A stretch of 61,213 bases of DNA, taken from Deinococcus aquatilis DSM 23025. GTDB lineage: Bacteria; Deinococcota; Deinococci; Deinococcales; Deinococcaceae. A model generated the notes under the pieces. It saw only the letters and a program-made list of their open reading frames with translations. It ran no database searches and was not told the origin of the DNA. This document shows positions 12,825 through 22,950 of the stretch, in pieces (position 1 is the first letter of the stretch; every line of letters starts with the position of its first letter). The translations under genes were made by a program, and so were the position numbers. The stretch lies in the NCBI RefSeq assembly GCF_000378445.1, contig NZ_KB899722.1:1-61213 (forward strand). The letters run 5' to 3'.

Positions 12825-13103
12825 GGGATCAGCGGTGGCCCAGGGGCATTGAAGTGAAGCGAATCCCTCTCATACGGGCATTCTTGACCAAGCCAGGAGA
12901 GGGCGCAAGCAGGACGCGAAAAAACTCATTGGTCAGCAGACCAGGGAGGGGGGCGGCGGAGCGTCTTCTGAGCTGAAACTCAGAGAAATGCCTACTGGCA
13001 CGGGCTTTTTCTACCAGGACTCGTCGGCCGGGTCAGGCGACTGTCTGAACCCGGTGCAAATCAGGCTTCAGCGGCGCGGCTCCTCCACCCGGCCCCGGCG
13101 GTT
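12825..13103. other. Divergent intergenic region, SARP gene / kynB
   Basis: About 280 bases lie between the divergently transcribed SARP gene and kynB. No open reading frame with good codon use is visible. A GGTCAG-rich stretch near 12931-12950 and a TTTTT run near 13009 are seen, but no convincing -35/-10 pair other than the kynB -10 box just after this region. Confidence 0.4.
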
Positions 13104-13109
13104 TATGGT
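13104..13109 (+). promoter_or_regulatory. kynB -10 box, leaderless type
   Basis: TATGGT ends six bases before the kynB ATG. The intervening GAGGAC could also act as a short ribosome-binding site, so the two modes cannot be separated by sequence. Confidence 0.55.
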
Positions 13110-13115
13110 GAGGAC

Positions 13116-13853
13116 ATGTCCACTGTGCCCGCGCTTTTGCAAGACATCTCCCGCGCCCTGACCCCCGGCCATCCGAGCTGGCCCGGCGACCCCGAATTCA
13201 TGCTCCATCCCCGCGCACGTATGGCCGCAGGCGACAGCGTGAACACGGGCGAACTGGCCCTGAGTACCCACACCGGAACCCACGTAGACGCGCCCTGGCA
13301 CTATGCCGACCACGCCGAAAAGCTGGACGCCGTGCCGCTGAGCCGCTATGTGGGCCGTTGCCGCGTGATCCGGGTGCAGGGCGTGGGCAGTCCTGCGCGG
13401 GTGGGGCCAGAAGCCCTCACGGGACTGCCCGAGCAACTGCCGCCCCGCGTGCTGCTGCATACCGGGCAGCCTGCCCACTGGGACGCCTTTCCCGAGGATT
13501 TTACGGCGCTGCATCCCGACCTCATCGCGGAACTCGGGCGGCGCGGCGTGACGCTGATCGGCACCGACAGCCCCAGTGTGGACCCTCTGACCAGCAAGAC
13601 GCTGGACGCCCACGCCGCCTGCTTTGCGGCGGGCATCCTGATTCTGGAGGGACTGAACCTCAGCAGCGTGCCGGACGGAGAATATGACCTGATGTGCCTG
13701 CCGATGCCGCTGGCAGGTGGCCCGGACGCCGCCGGAAATCACATCGGTGTAGACGGCGCACCCGCCCGCGCCGTGCTGCTGCCTGCCGGAACTCTGGCTG
13801 CGTTGGAACCGACGGAACTGGAGACTGCGGCGCTGGCTGGACTGGGAGAATGA
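13116..13853 (+). CDS. kynB: Arylformamidase (kynurenine formamidase)
   Basis: A 245-residue cyclase-family metal hydrolase that converts N-formylkynurenine to kynurenine and formate, the second step of tryptophan catabolism. The metal-binding motif HTGTHVDAPWHY is at residues 51-62, and later family segments GTDSPSVDP and HAACFAAGILILEGL are present. Kynureninase follows on the same strand, supporting the assignment. The first enzyme, tryptophan 2,3-dioxygenase, is not in the window. Confidence 0.93.
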   Translation: MSTVPALLQDISRALTPGHPSWPGDPEFMLHPRARMAAGDSVNTGELALSTHTGTHVDAPWHYADHAEKLDAVPLSRYVGRCRVIRVQGVGSPARVGPEALTGLPEQLPPRVLLHTGQPAHWDAFPEDFTALHPDLIAELGRRGVTLIGTDSPSVDPLTSKTLDAHAACFAAGILILEGLNLSSVPDGEYDLMCLPMPLAGGPDAAGNHIGVDGAPARAVLLPAGTLAALEPTELETAALAGLGE

Positions 13854-13917
13854 CCGTGCCGACAACCAAACAGAGCACCCCACCCGTTCACCTCAAACCT
13901 GCTCTTATGGAACTCCG

Positions 13918-15105
13918 ATGAGACGCGAACTTTTTGCGATGCCCCCCGGCATCTACATGGACGGCAACAGCCTGGGCGTCATGCCCCACGCGGCGCGGGC
14001 AGCGGTATTACGCCGCCTGGACGACTGGCAACACGATTCTGTACATGGCTGGGAAAAGTGGTTTGGGCTGGCCGAAAGCCTGTCGCCGGGAGTGGCGCGG
14101 CTGGTGGGGGCGTTGCCACACGAGGTCATGGCGACGGGCAGCATCACCTCCAACCTGCATTCCCTGATGGCAACCCTGTACCACCCGCAGCCCTCCGACG
14201 TGCGGCGGCATCTGGTGGCAACGTCGCTGGATTTTCCTTCCGACGTGTACGCGATGCAGAGCTGGGCCGACATGCATGGCGCAGAACTCCGGCTGATTCC
14301 CAGCCATGACGGCAGGACACTGACCACCGAAGACATTCTGGCGACCCTGACCGACGATGTGGCCGTGGTGCTGCTGCCCACCGTGCTGTACCGCAGCGGC
14401 CAACTGCTGGATATTGCGGGCCTGACCGCAGCGGCGCAGGCACGCGGCATTCTGATCGGCTGGGACGCGGCGCACTCGGCAGGCAGCCTGCCGCATGACC
14501 TGCACGGCAGCGGCGCAGATTTTGCGGTGTGGTGCCATTACAAGTACGTGAATGCTGGCCCCGGCGCACCCGGCGGGCTGTTCCTGCACGAACGCCACCA
14601 CCACCGCATGCCCGCCCTGCGCGGCTGGTGGGGCCACGACAAGACCACCCAGTTCGAGATGGCCCATGCCTTCCGGCCTGCGGCGGGCGCGGGCGCGTAC
14701 CAGTTGGGCACGCCGCCTGTGCTGGCGCTGGCTGGGCTGGAAGGAGCGCTGGAAGTCTTCGCGGGCGTAGACATGGCAGATGTTCGTACCCGCAGCCTTG
14801 CCCTGACCGACCACCTGATCGCCCTTGCCGACCAGCATCTGCCCGAATTTCAGATGGTCACGCCCCGCGAGCATGCCCAGCGCGGTGGCCATGTGGCGCT
14901 GGCCCACCCCGACGCCCTCGCCCTCAGTGTGGCCCTGCGTGAACGCGGCATCATCCCCGATTTCCGCCAGCCGGACATTCTGCGTCTCGCACCCGTAGCC
15001 CTCTACACCACCGAAGCCGAGATAGAAGAAACCGTGCGCGTGCTGCGGGAGTTGCTGGATACAGGCAGCTATCAGGCGGTGCGGGAAGTGGGACTGATGA
15101 CGTAG
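13918..15105 (+). CDS. kynU: Kynureninase
   Basis: A 395-residue PLP enzyme that cleaves kynurenine to anthranilate and alanine. Seen: IYMDGNSLGVMP near the start, the GWDAAHSAGSLPHDL region, and WCHYKYVNAGPGAPGG with the PLP-binding Lys. The ATG at 13918 overlaps as ATGA the stop of a 21-codon frame starting GTG at 13856, whose end (LKPALMELR) looks like the missing start of a kynureninase N-terminus. Either this is translational coupling to a leader, or a one-base frameshift has split the N-terminus. Co-transcribed with kynB. Confidence 0.93.
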   Translation: MRRELFAMPPGIYMDGNSLGVMPHAARAAVLRRLDDWQHDSVHGWEKWFGLAESLSPGVARLVGALPHEVMATGSITSNLHSLMATLYHPQPSDVRRHLVATSLDFPSDVYAMQSWADMHGAELRLIPSHDGRTLTTEDILATLTDDVAVVLLPTVLYRSGQLLDIAGLTAAAQARGILIGWDAAHSAGSLPHDLHGSGADFAVWCHYKYVNAGPGAPGGLFLHERHHHRMPALRGWWGHDKTTQFEMAHAFRPAAGAGAYQLGTPPVLALAGLEGALEVFAGVDMADVRTRSLALTDHLIALADQHLPEFQMVTPREHAQRGGHVALAHPDALALSVALRERGIIPDFRQPDILRLAPVALYTTEAEIEETVRVLRELLDTGSYQAVREVGLMT

Positions 15106-15137
15106 GGGGGCAAACATAAGAATGAAACCAGCCCACC

Positions 15138-15315
15138 TATTGATTCTTGTGGAGGTTGGCAACACCTTGAAGGCTGGGCCAGACAACCCCCCCGTTGCTG
15201 ACGCAACGCCCCCCCTTAAAGGGGAGGACAAGGGCTGTTGCGCTCCCCTTTAAGGGGGGCTGGCGGCGAAGCCGACTGGGGGGTTGGGCGTTGCTGAGCC
15301 ACACAAGAATCAATA
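15138..15315. repeat. MITE-like element with 14-bp terminal inverted repeats, copy 2
   Basis: TATTGATTCTTGTG at 15138-15151 and its exact complement CACAAGAATCAATA at 15302-15315 bound a 178-base element. Inside are GC-rich palindromes (CCCCCCCGTTGCTGACGCAA, CCCCTTAAAGGGG, CCCCTTTAAGGGG). No transposase is encoded. Related copies lie at 8338-8489, and in rearranged form at 27411-27566 and 34890-34965. Confidence 0.8.
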
Positions 15316-15322
15316 AGTCCCC

Positions 15323-16155
15323 CTATTCCCGCTGCACCCCGCCATCGGCCAGCGCAATCAGCCAGGCAAACAACTGGATAAAGGCCAGCGCCAGGGCGGG
15401 CAGTCCGGCCAACATCATGATCCAGCCGCTGAGTTGCTGATTGTCCAGTGGGGTCAGATTCCAGAGGCACAGGGCATTGACGTAGGGCGTGTACAGCACC
15501 TCCGGCGAATACAGCCAGACCATGCCCACCGTCATCATGGGCAGGGCAGCCAGCAGGCCAAACCAGCCACGGGAACCGATGGTGGCGGGCTGCACGGCGG
15601 GCAGGGGCCGCAGCACCACGGCCCAGACCATCAGGCTGCTCAGGAGGTACAGTGCGGGCAGCAGGGCCGCCGCCGTATTGGTGACGACAGAAGCGTTGAA
15701 TCCGGCGGGAACATTCCAGAAGATGATGACCGCCGCCCATACGCCCAGCGCCACCCACGGATCAAGCAGCACGCCCAGCACGCGGCCCAGGCCCCGGCGG
15801 GCGTCCAGTTTCACGTTCCACGGAATGCCCAGCATCAGCAGCGGCGGCACGACTTCGGCCAGCACCATCAGGCGGCCCATGTAGAGCGCCATGCTGCCCG
15901 AGGTCAGGCCAGCGGCGCGGCTCTGGGTGGTCAGCAGCAGCAGCACCATGCCGAGGCCAAACAAGATGGCCTTCCAGATCGGCCAGCGCTGACGGCCTTC
16001 CGGGGTGCGCCGCGCCTGCACGTACCGCCAGAAATACAGCGCCGCCACGATCAGCGCCGGAATCAGCATCAGCGGATCGGGGCGCAGGGCCAGCAGATCG
16101 GCCAGCGTGGGATTCAGGTTGGCAGCCACCTCGGAGGCGGGAAGGATGGGGGCGG

Positions 16156-16159
<4 letters not shown>
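15323..16159 (-). CDS. ctaG: Cytochrome c oxidase assembly protein, CtaG (caa3) family
   Basis: A 278-residue membrane protein with about seven helices, of the caa3_CtaG type needed for maturation of caa3-type oxidase, probably for copper insertion. Family segments such as TTQSRAAGLTSGSMALYMGR and GIPWNVKLDARRG are seen. Its ATG overlaps the stop of the Sco gene as ATGA, so the two are translationally coupled. A PCuAC copper chaperone gene lies just upstream, giving a copper-delivery set. Confidence 0.88.
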
Positions 16160-16908
<749 letters not shown>

Positions 16909-17074
16909 GGGCAGAGCCTCTGGAGTGAGCTTGGTGCAGCGTTCTGGCAATGGACAGACGGGATGGATCAGCCGTGAATGATCAGTGGAAACTCAGTAGA
17001 AAGCAGGGAGAACAGCGCGAACACAGCGAATAAGCGTGCTGAACGTGCCTGAGAAACTCCCTGGAAACCCTCTC

Positions 17075-17662
17075 TCAAGGCTTACGAACGACTGCCGTGA
17101 CTTTCAGGCTACGCCCATCCGAGGTACGGAGCGTGAGGGGCAAGCGCTCACCGACTTTCAGCGGGCGCTTGAGGCCCATCAGCATCAGGTGATCTCCGGT
17201 GGCACTGAGGCTCAGGCTGCGTCCAGCGGGCACGGTCAGGGTGCGGGTTTCCGACATTCCGGTGCGGCCCTGCGCGTCGCGGCGGGTAACCATCAACATG
17301 CCGTGGGCCGCCACAGAGGACGTGACACCGCTGAGAATGACCGGTTTGCTGCCCGCATTTCGGAGGGTCATGAACACGCTGGTTTCGGTGATGCCCGGCG
17401 GTACGGCGACGATGGTGGCGTTCTGGGCCGTCAGGGGCAGGGCCGCCATACGTGTGGCAGTTGGGGGTGTGGCAACCGGAGCGGCAATCGGCACGCTCAG
17501 GGGGGTGGACATGGTATGGCCCGGCATATGGCCCTGTTGGGCAGCAGCCGTATTTTGCGCCAGGGCCACCGACAGCACGAACGCCACGGATGCAGCAGCC
17601 AGAGAAAGCGCGAGCGCCGTGGGCTGACGCACAGGTCGATTTGAGGGTTGAGAAGATGACAT
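17075..17662 (-). CDS. Periplasmic copper chaperone, PCuAC family
   Basis: A 195-residue secreted protein. A signal peptide spans residues 1-35 (ending SVALA), followed by a His/Met/Pro-rich linker (about 44-75, with QGHMPGHTM that could bind copper). The PCuAC domain has the ligand set H120, M122, M136, H158 and M160 with the family spacing. It passes Cu(I) to the CuA site with Sco. The start is chosen because GGAG lies just before the ATG and it gives a normal signal peptide. It is 166 bases upstream of the Sco gene on the same strand. Confidence 0.88.
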   Translation of the reverse strand: MSSSQPSNRPVRQPTALALSLAAASVAFVLSVALAQNTAAAQQGHMPGHTMSTPLSVPIAAPVATPPTATRMAALPLTAQNATIVAVPPGITETSVFMTLRNAGSKPVILSGVTSSVAAHGMLMVTRRDAQGRTGMSETRTLTVPAGRSLSLSATGDHLMLMGLKRPLKVGERLPLTLRTSDGRSLKVTAVVRKP

Positions 17663-17874
17663 AAGGACTCCAGTGGGGGCCGGGAAGAGATGATGCACGG
17701 CAGGAAACAAGCCGCTCAGAGCCGCCACTACCAAACAGTTTAGGCGCTGAGGCGGGGCTAAATTGTCCCTGCATTGTCTCTGTACGCGGTCAGGACAGTA
17801 TCTGGCAGGCCAGATCTTCTGCCCACTGTCCCGCTTGCTTAGACGACTCAGTATCCAGAAAACGGCGTGGCCTA

Positions 17875-17888
17875 TGGAACCCGTTCCA
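17875..17888. promoter_or_regulatory. LacI-family operator-like site
   Basis: TGGAACCCGTTCCA has perfect TGGAAC/GTTCCA arms with a CC centre, matching the LacI-family operator pattern TG-AA-CG-TT-CA in shape. It is 30 bases before the LacI-type gene start and could mediate autoregulation. Confidence 0.6.
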
Positions 17889-17917
17889 CGCTACGCGGTA
17901 TGGTGGCCGGTATACCT

Positions 17918-18922
17918 ATGCGTAAGCCCACCATTCAGGATGTCGCACGTCAGGCGGGTGTGGGAGTCGGCACCGTGTCACGCGTGCTGAACAACCACGC
18001 TGCCGTGCGCGGCGCGACCCGCGACACCGTGCTCAAGGCCATTGCCGACCTTGATTACACGCCCAACCCTCACGCCCGGCGCATTGCAGGCGGCAAGAGT
18101 TACACCATCAGCGTGCTGCTGCCTGTGGTCACCACTGAATTTTATGTGCGCCTGCTGGACGGCCTGGAAACGGCTTTTCAGGAAGCGCGGTACGACGTGG
18201 CAATTTTTCCGCTGCTGGATCGTTCGCGGCTGGAACGCTACCTGGGCTCACATACGCTGGCGTATCAGGCCGATGGGTTGGTCATGGCGACCTACAACCT
18301 CACGCAGATGTTCAATGAGCACCGCCTGCGAACGCAGCAGCCCACCGTGCTGGTGGATGCCTATGCCGAGGGCGTGGACTGCGCCTATATGGACAACGTG
18401 ACGGGCGGGAAACTGGCCGGAGACTACGCCGCCACGCTGCCGGGAACGCTGCACGCCATCTGGGTCGAAACCGAGTTGGATCAGTTGTTCACCACCCGTG
18501 TCTTCGAGGATCGCCGCGCCGGATTCCTGAAGGCGGTGGCCGGGGCAGGGCGGGAAGTGACAAGCGAACACACCTCGTCGTTCGATCCGCTGGCAGCCCG
18601 CAACAGCGCCTGCACGCTTCTGGACGAGGTCGCGGCAGCAGGCAACCTGCCCTGCACCGTATTCGCCTCTGCCGATCTGCTGGCGGGAGCACTGCTGGAC
18701 GAGGTACGGGCACGCGGCCTGACACCGGGACAGGACGTGCGGATCATCGGCTTCGACGATCAGCCCTGGGCCGCCGCACGCGGCCTGACCACCCTGCACC
18801 AACCCGTAGAAAATATGGGCTATGAGGCCGCCCAGTTGCTCCTCTCGCGCCTTGGAGGACACCGAGGCCCCGCCCGCGCCCGCCGCTTTGAACCCAAGCT
18901 GATGTTGCGCGACACCGCCTGA
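17918..18922 (+). CDS. LacI-family transcriptional regulator
   Basis: A 334-residue repressor-type protein. The ATG giving MRKPTIQDVARQAGVGVGTV is the natural LacI start; the upstream frame is open but does not look like the family. The helix-turn-helix is followed by the hinge YTPNPHARRIAGG and a periplasmic-binding-protein-like effector domain (FDPLAARNSACTLLD, IIGFDDQPWA, TLHQPVENMGYEA). The sugar effector and target genes are not evident; neighbours are unrelated. An operator-like palindrome lies just upstream. Confidence 0.92.
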   Translation: MRKPTIQDVARQAGVGVGTVSRVLNNHAAVRGATRDTVLKAIADLDYTPNPHARRIAGGKSYTISVLLPVVTTEFYVRLLDGLETAFQEARYDVAIFPLLDRSRLERYLGSHTLAYQADGLVMATYNLTQMFNEHRLRTQQPTVLVDAYAEGVDCAYMDNVTGGKLAGDYAATLPGTLHAIWVETELDQLFTTRVFEDRRAGFLKAVAGAGREVTSEHTSSFDPLAARNSACTLLDEVAAAGNLPCTVFASADLLAGALLDEVRARGLTPGQDVRIIGFDDQPWAAARGLTTLHQPVENMGYEAAQLLLSRLGGHRGPARARRFEPKLMLRDTA

Positions 18923-18951
18923 TACGGACCTCGCTCAGCGGCCCCCTTCCT

Positions 18952-19314
18952 TCAGCCCCGCGCCCGCAGACCCACCAGCAGCGCCGCCGTGAACGCTCCC
19001 GCAAAAGGCAGATTGGCGGTCAACAGGCGCGAAAGCCACGCCGCACCCTGCTCGCCGCCCTGCCTGAGCCAGGGTTCACTGAGGGCCTGCACCCGTGTCC
19101 AGTGCACCGTGATCAGATCGAACCAGGACAGCACCTGCAACAGGATGAACGACAGGCCGACCAGCAGCAGCACGATGCGGCCCAGTTTTTTGAGGGCGTA
19201 GCCGGTGGCAAAGCCCAGCACCGCGCCCAGGCTCAGGTCGGGCAACAGGGAAGCCAGCAGGCCGCCAGTGAGGGCTGGCTCGGCAGACGTGGGATCAGGA
19301 ACAGGCGCAGGCAT
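18952..19314 (-). CDS. FUN14-domain membrane protein
   Basis: A 120-residue protein with a FUN14-like segment (LGFATGYALKKLGRIVLLLVG at about 34-54) and two or three membrane helices. Bacterial FUN14 proteins are uncharacterised. It is convergent with the LacI gene and stands alone. No clear ribosome-binding site precedes its ATG. Confidence 0.75.
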   Translation of the reverse strand: MPAPVPDPTSAEPALTGGLLASLLPDLSLGAVLGFATGYALKKLGRIVLLLVGLSFILLQVLSWFDLITVHWTRVQALSEPWLRQGGEQGAAWLSRLLTANLPFAGAFTAALLVGLRARG

Positions 19315-19518
19315 GGATGGGGGCGCATGCTAGAGCATCTGGCCTGTCAGAGACCTGTCACGGCGGGCCGGAGTGTTGGGACAGGTCATGAAGATAGGCC
19401 AGGTCTCTGAGCCGGAATGAAAGAGGGGTCTTCGGGCGCGTTCCCAACGCTGAGTATTGTGGCCTATCCACCGATTCGCGTGCCAGAACGTGTGCCGGGG
19501 CAGTATGGTATAGGCAAC

Positions 19519-20115
19519 GTGGAACCTGTCGCGCCCCCGCCCCCCACCCCCTCTGACCTGCTGTCTGCGGAACTGCTGGCACGACTCACGGCGGGCGAGG
19601 AAGCTGCGTGGCACGCCTTTGTTACCGAATACGAGGGCCGGATGTACGGCTACCTCTACCGGCTGGAAGGCAACAGTGAAGACGCCCTCGACCTGACGCA
19701 GGAAGTGTTTTACCGGGCGTGGCGCTCCATTCGCACCTTCCGGCCCGGCGAGCGCGTGTTGCCCTGGCTGTATCAGGTGGCCCGCAACACCCAGATCGAA
19801 TCTCACCGACGACGCCAGTTGCAGCGCTTCAGCCTGGAAGAAGCCCGCGAGGACGTGGGTTTTGAGGTCACCAGCGCGGCACGCAGCCCCACCCAGGTGG
19901 CCGAGAGTGCACAGGCGCAGGACAGGGTGCAGCGTGCCCTCCTGCAACTGCCCGAGGATTACCGGGAGGCCGTCGTGCTGCGCTTTGTCGAAGACCTGCC
20001 CTACGATGAAATTGCCCGGATTCAGGGCGTGGCGGTGGGAACGGCCAAAAGCCGCGTGTTCCGGGCCAAAGAGCAGCTGGCCGCACTGCTGGCCGACGTT
20101 GCCGACGTGCATTGA
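19519..20115 (+). CDS. ECF-type RNA polymerase sigma factor
   Basis: Sigma region 2 (LDLTQEVFYRAWRSI, with the DLTQEVF core) and region 4 (LPEDYREAVVLRFVEDLPYD, then GVAVGTAKSRVFRAKE) are both present. The product is 198 residues from the GTG at 19519, which follows TATGGT by nine bases; an in-frame ATG at 19417 would add 34 residues not typical of the family. No anti-sigma gene is adjacent. Its target promoters are unknown. Confidence 0.9.
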   Translation: MEPVAPPPPTPSDLLSAELLARLTAGEEAAWHAFVTEYEGRMYGYLYRLEGNSEDALDLTQEVFYRAWRSIRTFRPGERVLPWLYQVARNTQIESHRRRQLQRFSLEEAREDVGFEVTSAARSPTQVAESAQAQDRVQRALLQLPEDYREAVVLRFVEDLPYDEIARIQGVAVGTAKSRVFRAKEQLAALLADVADVH

Positions 20116-20315
20116 AGGCAGGCATTGAGTCGGGAATCCGGCAAATGGGCCGAAGTCTGAAGGCTGGGAGCAGAGGGGAAATCTTCTGATGGCCTCTCCC
20201 ATGCCTGGGACCCAATACCCCCACCGTACCCCCATTGGGGTGCGTGGATTCCTTCACGCTGTCTTAAGATTCACGCCTCTAAGCTGAATGGGTGACCGCA
20301 GGGAACAGGGGGAAC

Positions 20316-21338
20316 ATGAAGCCCAAGTGGGGCCGGGCCGCGCTGCTGGTGGGCCTCAGCTTGGTGTCGTGGACAGATGTAGGCCGTGGACTGTCGGCGG
20401 TAGCGCAGGCACTCCAGCCGCAGCGCCCCGTCAGCTATAGCGTGCGCCTGAGCGCAAGTGCGGAAGGCCGCGCCCCACTGGACGTGACCATGACAGCCAC
20501 CGTTCCGGGCGGCTACCGCGTGGCCTGGGACTTTGGCGACGGACAGGAAGGCGCGGGCGCAGACGTGCAGCACACCTATTACCGCGCCGGAAGCTACACC
20601 GTCAGAACCCAGATTCTGGATGGGGAGGGCCGCCTGGTCAGTACGGCCACCGGGCGGCTGGACGTGCAGAGCAGCGGCGCAGAACGGGCCGAAGTCACCC
20701 TGCTGCTGGGTTCGGGCGAGGTGCGCGTAAGTGCGGCAGGCAGCGTGGTTTACGGCCCCGGCACGCCCCGTTTTCAGGTGGATGGACGCGAGGTGGCGGG
20801 ACCAAAAGCAGTGGCGCTGGCCGCCGGACCCCACCGCGTCACGGTGCGCGTGCCGGGCAGCGCGGGCATGCTGGAACGCAGCCTCAACTTTACGATGGCT
20901 CCGCTGGGAGGCAGCGTGCCCTTCGATACCGAGGTGCTGCGCCTGACCAACCGCGCACGGCAACTCGGCTGGAACTGTGCCACACAGCGCGGAGGTGGCC
21001 CTGCCCTGCCGCCGCTGGCCCGCAATCCGCAGTTGGATCTGGCCGCCACCGCACAGTCGGCAGGCATGGCCCTGGGCGGATACTTCGATCATCAGAGCGC
21101 CCTGGACGGCAGCACCCCCTACCGCCGTGTGCAGGCCACCGGCATGAAACCCCGCAGTAGCGCCGAAAATATTGCCGCTGGGCAAACCTCACCCGAGGAA
21201 GTGGTGGACGGCTGGCTCCGCAGTCCGGGCCATTGCCACAACATCATGGGCAACTTCAGTTTCATCGGCCTGAGTTACGTGACCCGGCCCGGAACCAAAT
21301 ACAAGACGTACTGGACGCAGGTGTTTGCACAGCTCTAG
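20316..21338 (+). CDS. Secreted PKD-CAP domain protein
   Basis: A 340-residue exported protein. The start is set by AGGGGG just before ATG 20316 and gives a short signal segment ([14 protein letters not shown]). A PKD domain follows at about 40-115 ([22 protein letters not shown]). The C-terminal CAP/SCP domain (about 205-340) has [32 protein letters not shown] and [15 protein letters not shown] proteins of bacteria are secreted and of varied or unknown function. The stop codon is within CTAGAGCA, the terminal sequence of the repeat at 21335-21475. Confidence 0.85.
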   Translation: MKPKWGRAALLVGLSLVSWTDVGRGLSAVAQALQPQRPVSYSVRLSASAEGRAPLDVTMTATVPGGYRVAWDFGDGQEGAGADVQHTYYRAGSYTVRTQILDGEGRLVSTATGRLDVQSSGAERAEVTLLLGSGEVRVSAAGSVVYGPGTPRFQVDGREVAGPKAVALAAGPHRVTVRVPGSAGMLERSLNFTMAPLGGSVPFDTEVLRLTNRARQLGWNCATQRGGGPALPPLARNPQLDLAATAQSAGMALGGYFDHQSALDGSTPYRRVQATGMKPRSSAENIAAGQTSPEEVVDGWLRSPGHCHNIMGNFSFIGLSYVTRPGTKYKTYWTQVFAQL

Positions 21339-21475
21339 AGCAGTTCTCCGAATTACGGCCTCGCCGCAACAGCACCGCCGACGCCTCCATTCTCCGTTCT
21401 GCTCGCCAAATTCACTCGCTCCGCTCGGTCAGAAAAATGGAGAACAACACGCCATTTTTCTGACAAATGCTCTAG
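21335..21475. repeat. Repeat with CTAGAGCA terminal inverted repeats
   Basis: CTAGAGCA at 21335-21342 and TGCTCTAG at 21468-21475 are inverted. Inside, GTCAGAAAAATGG (21428-21440) pairs perfectly with CCATTTTTCTGAC (21452-21464), and the CGCTCCGCTCGG stretch is of a type seen in Deinococcus intergenic repeats. Short CTAGAGCAT sequences also appear just upstream of genes near 920 and 19330. No coding capacity. Confidence 0.65.
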
Positions 21476-21684
21476 GGCAGATTCAGAGGACGTGGGGTGT
21501 GGGAACGGCACTCTGAGTGGCTTTCCGGCTTGTTTTCCCAGTGCTACTGTGCTGTTAAATGCTTCAGAGCATTCCTAGGCCAGAAGTGCCCAGTCAAAAA
21601 CCTCTGAATGACCGCGTTTTAAGATTTTTCTGTCCAACATCACAGCTCTGAGTTCCGGCGATCACCACTCACAAAATGCCGGCG

Positions 21685-22950
21685 TTATGCTCTCTGCTCG
21701 GCCAGGAGTGGCGTACCGAAACGCACCCGCACCAGCGTTCCTGGGCCGCTTTCGGGGGTGTGCAGGGTCACGTCGCCGCCGTGAGCGCGGGCGTAGCGGC
21801 GCACCAGAGACAGCCCCAGCCCATGCCCCTCGGTCAGCCCCCGCGGGCCGCGTTCGTAGGGTAAAAATACTCGCTCGCGCAGTTCTGAAGGAATGCCGGG
21901 GCCAAAATCGCGCACGACGATCTCTGGCTGGCCGCCCTGCTCCCGAAGGGTGAGATCGACTGGGCCGTCGGTATATTTCAGGGCATTTTCGACCAGATTT
22001 TCGATCACCTGCCGGGTACGGTTGGTATCGACCGGCCAGACCAAAGGCATGTCGGGGACATGAGCAGTGACGCGGCCCCCAGCTTCGGCAGCGCGGCGCA
22101 CCAATGGCCGCAGATCCGTCCGCATGACTTTTAGCGTCACGTCCAGATACAGGTCGTTCAGGCGCGTCAGGTCAGCGCGGCTTGCCAGTTGGGTCGCGCT
22201 GTCTTCGATCAGGGTAAGGAGATGTTGACGCTGTTCAGGCGTTTCGGCATGCCGCAACAGATCGCTCGCCAGCATCAGGCTTTGCAGCGGGCGGCGCAGT
22301 TCATGGCTGGCTAAATTCAGGGCTTCGCGCTGGCGGGCTTCGCGTCTGCTGCGGCGCTCGCGCTCGGTGCGCCACAACCACAGCGCCCTGCCTGTCAGCA
22401 GCATACTCAGCAGTCCTGTGATGATGGCCGTGACGATCAGGGCGCGGCGCATATCCGAAAAGGCCTTGAAGTACTCGCCGCCCGTTTCCTGCCCAAAATT
22501 GTTGGCCTGAGAATTCAGCAACAGCGCTTCCTTCCCGGCGGCGGCCACCGATTCGGAGGTGTCTTGCCGAAGCAGGCGGTTCACCGTTTCCAGCCTCGCA
22601 TCGCCGTAACTCTCGACCTTACGCAGCGCCGTGAATTGACCGGGATTCTGGGCGCTGGAGCGGGCGCGGTCACGAATATCAGGCAGGTCGGCAGCCGACT
22701 GGGCCGGATCAAGGCGGGCCACCTGATAACCCAGGATGTCCTGCACCAGCGCCTGATAGGCGTAGGGCGACCACCCGTTGTCGTTTTCCAGCAGCTTGGT
22801 ATAGGCGGGCCGCGTGACCAGAGTCAGCAGCAGAACGGTCAGCAGGGCAGGCAGGGCCGCCAACATCACTTCCCGCGCAGTGACCGTCGGGGTCATTCGC
22901 TCTGGCCGGGCAACGTCTTTTTCTCTGCGTGCAGACCGGGTGCGGTTCAT
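21685..22950 (-). CDS. Sensor histidine kinase
   Basis: A 421-residue membrane kinase. Two helices (about 28-46 and 169-193) flank an extracytoplasmic domain of about 120 residues. The phosphoacceptor H216 is in [10 protein letters not shown]; the ATPase has N box [11 protein letters not shown] (317-327), DFGPGIP (348-354) and GHGLGLSLV (375-383). No HAMP domain is evident. The ATG at 22950 overlaps the stop of the upstream molybdopterin-domain-like gene as ATGA, so the two are co-translated. No response regulator is adjacent, making this an orphan kinase with a likely accessory sensor. Confidence 0.9.
   Translation of the reverse strand: MNRTRSARREKDVARPERMTPTVTAREVMLAALPALLTVLLLTLVTRPAYTKLLENDNGWSPYAYQALVQDILGYQVARLDPAQSAADLPDIRDRARSSAQNPGQFTALRKVESYGDARLETVNRLLRQDTSESVAAAGKEALLLNSQANNFGQETGGEYFKAFSDMRRALIVTAIITGLLSMLLTGRALWLWRTERERRSRREARQREALNLASHELRRPLQSLMLASDLLRHAETPEQRQHLLTLIEDSATQLASRADLTRLNDLYLDVTLKVMRTDLRPLVRRAAEAGGRVTAHVPDMPLVWPVDTNRTRQVIENLVENALKYTDGPVDLTLREQGGQPEIVVRDFGPGIPSELRERVFLPYERGPRGLTEGHGLGLSLVRRYARAHGGDVTLHTPESGPGTLVRVRFGTPLLAEQRA

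Noticed and set aside
15195..15440. PPLKGG-type short protein in the repeat
   Set aside because: It is translation of the GC-palindromic repeat, which occurs in several places and is not coding.
17774..17804. sigma70 promoter for the LacI gene (TTGTCT ... TATCTG)
   Set aside because: The spacing is 19 bases and both boxes are weak, so it is not listed.
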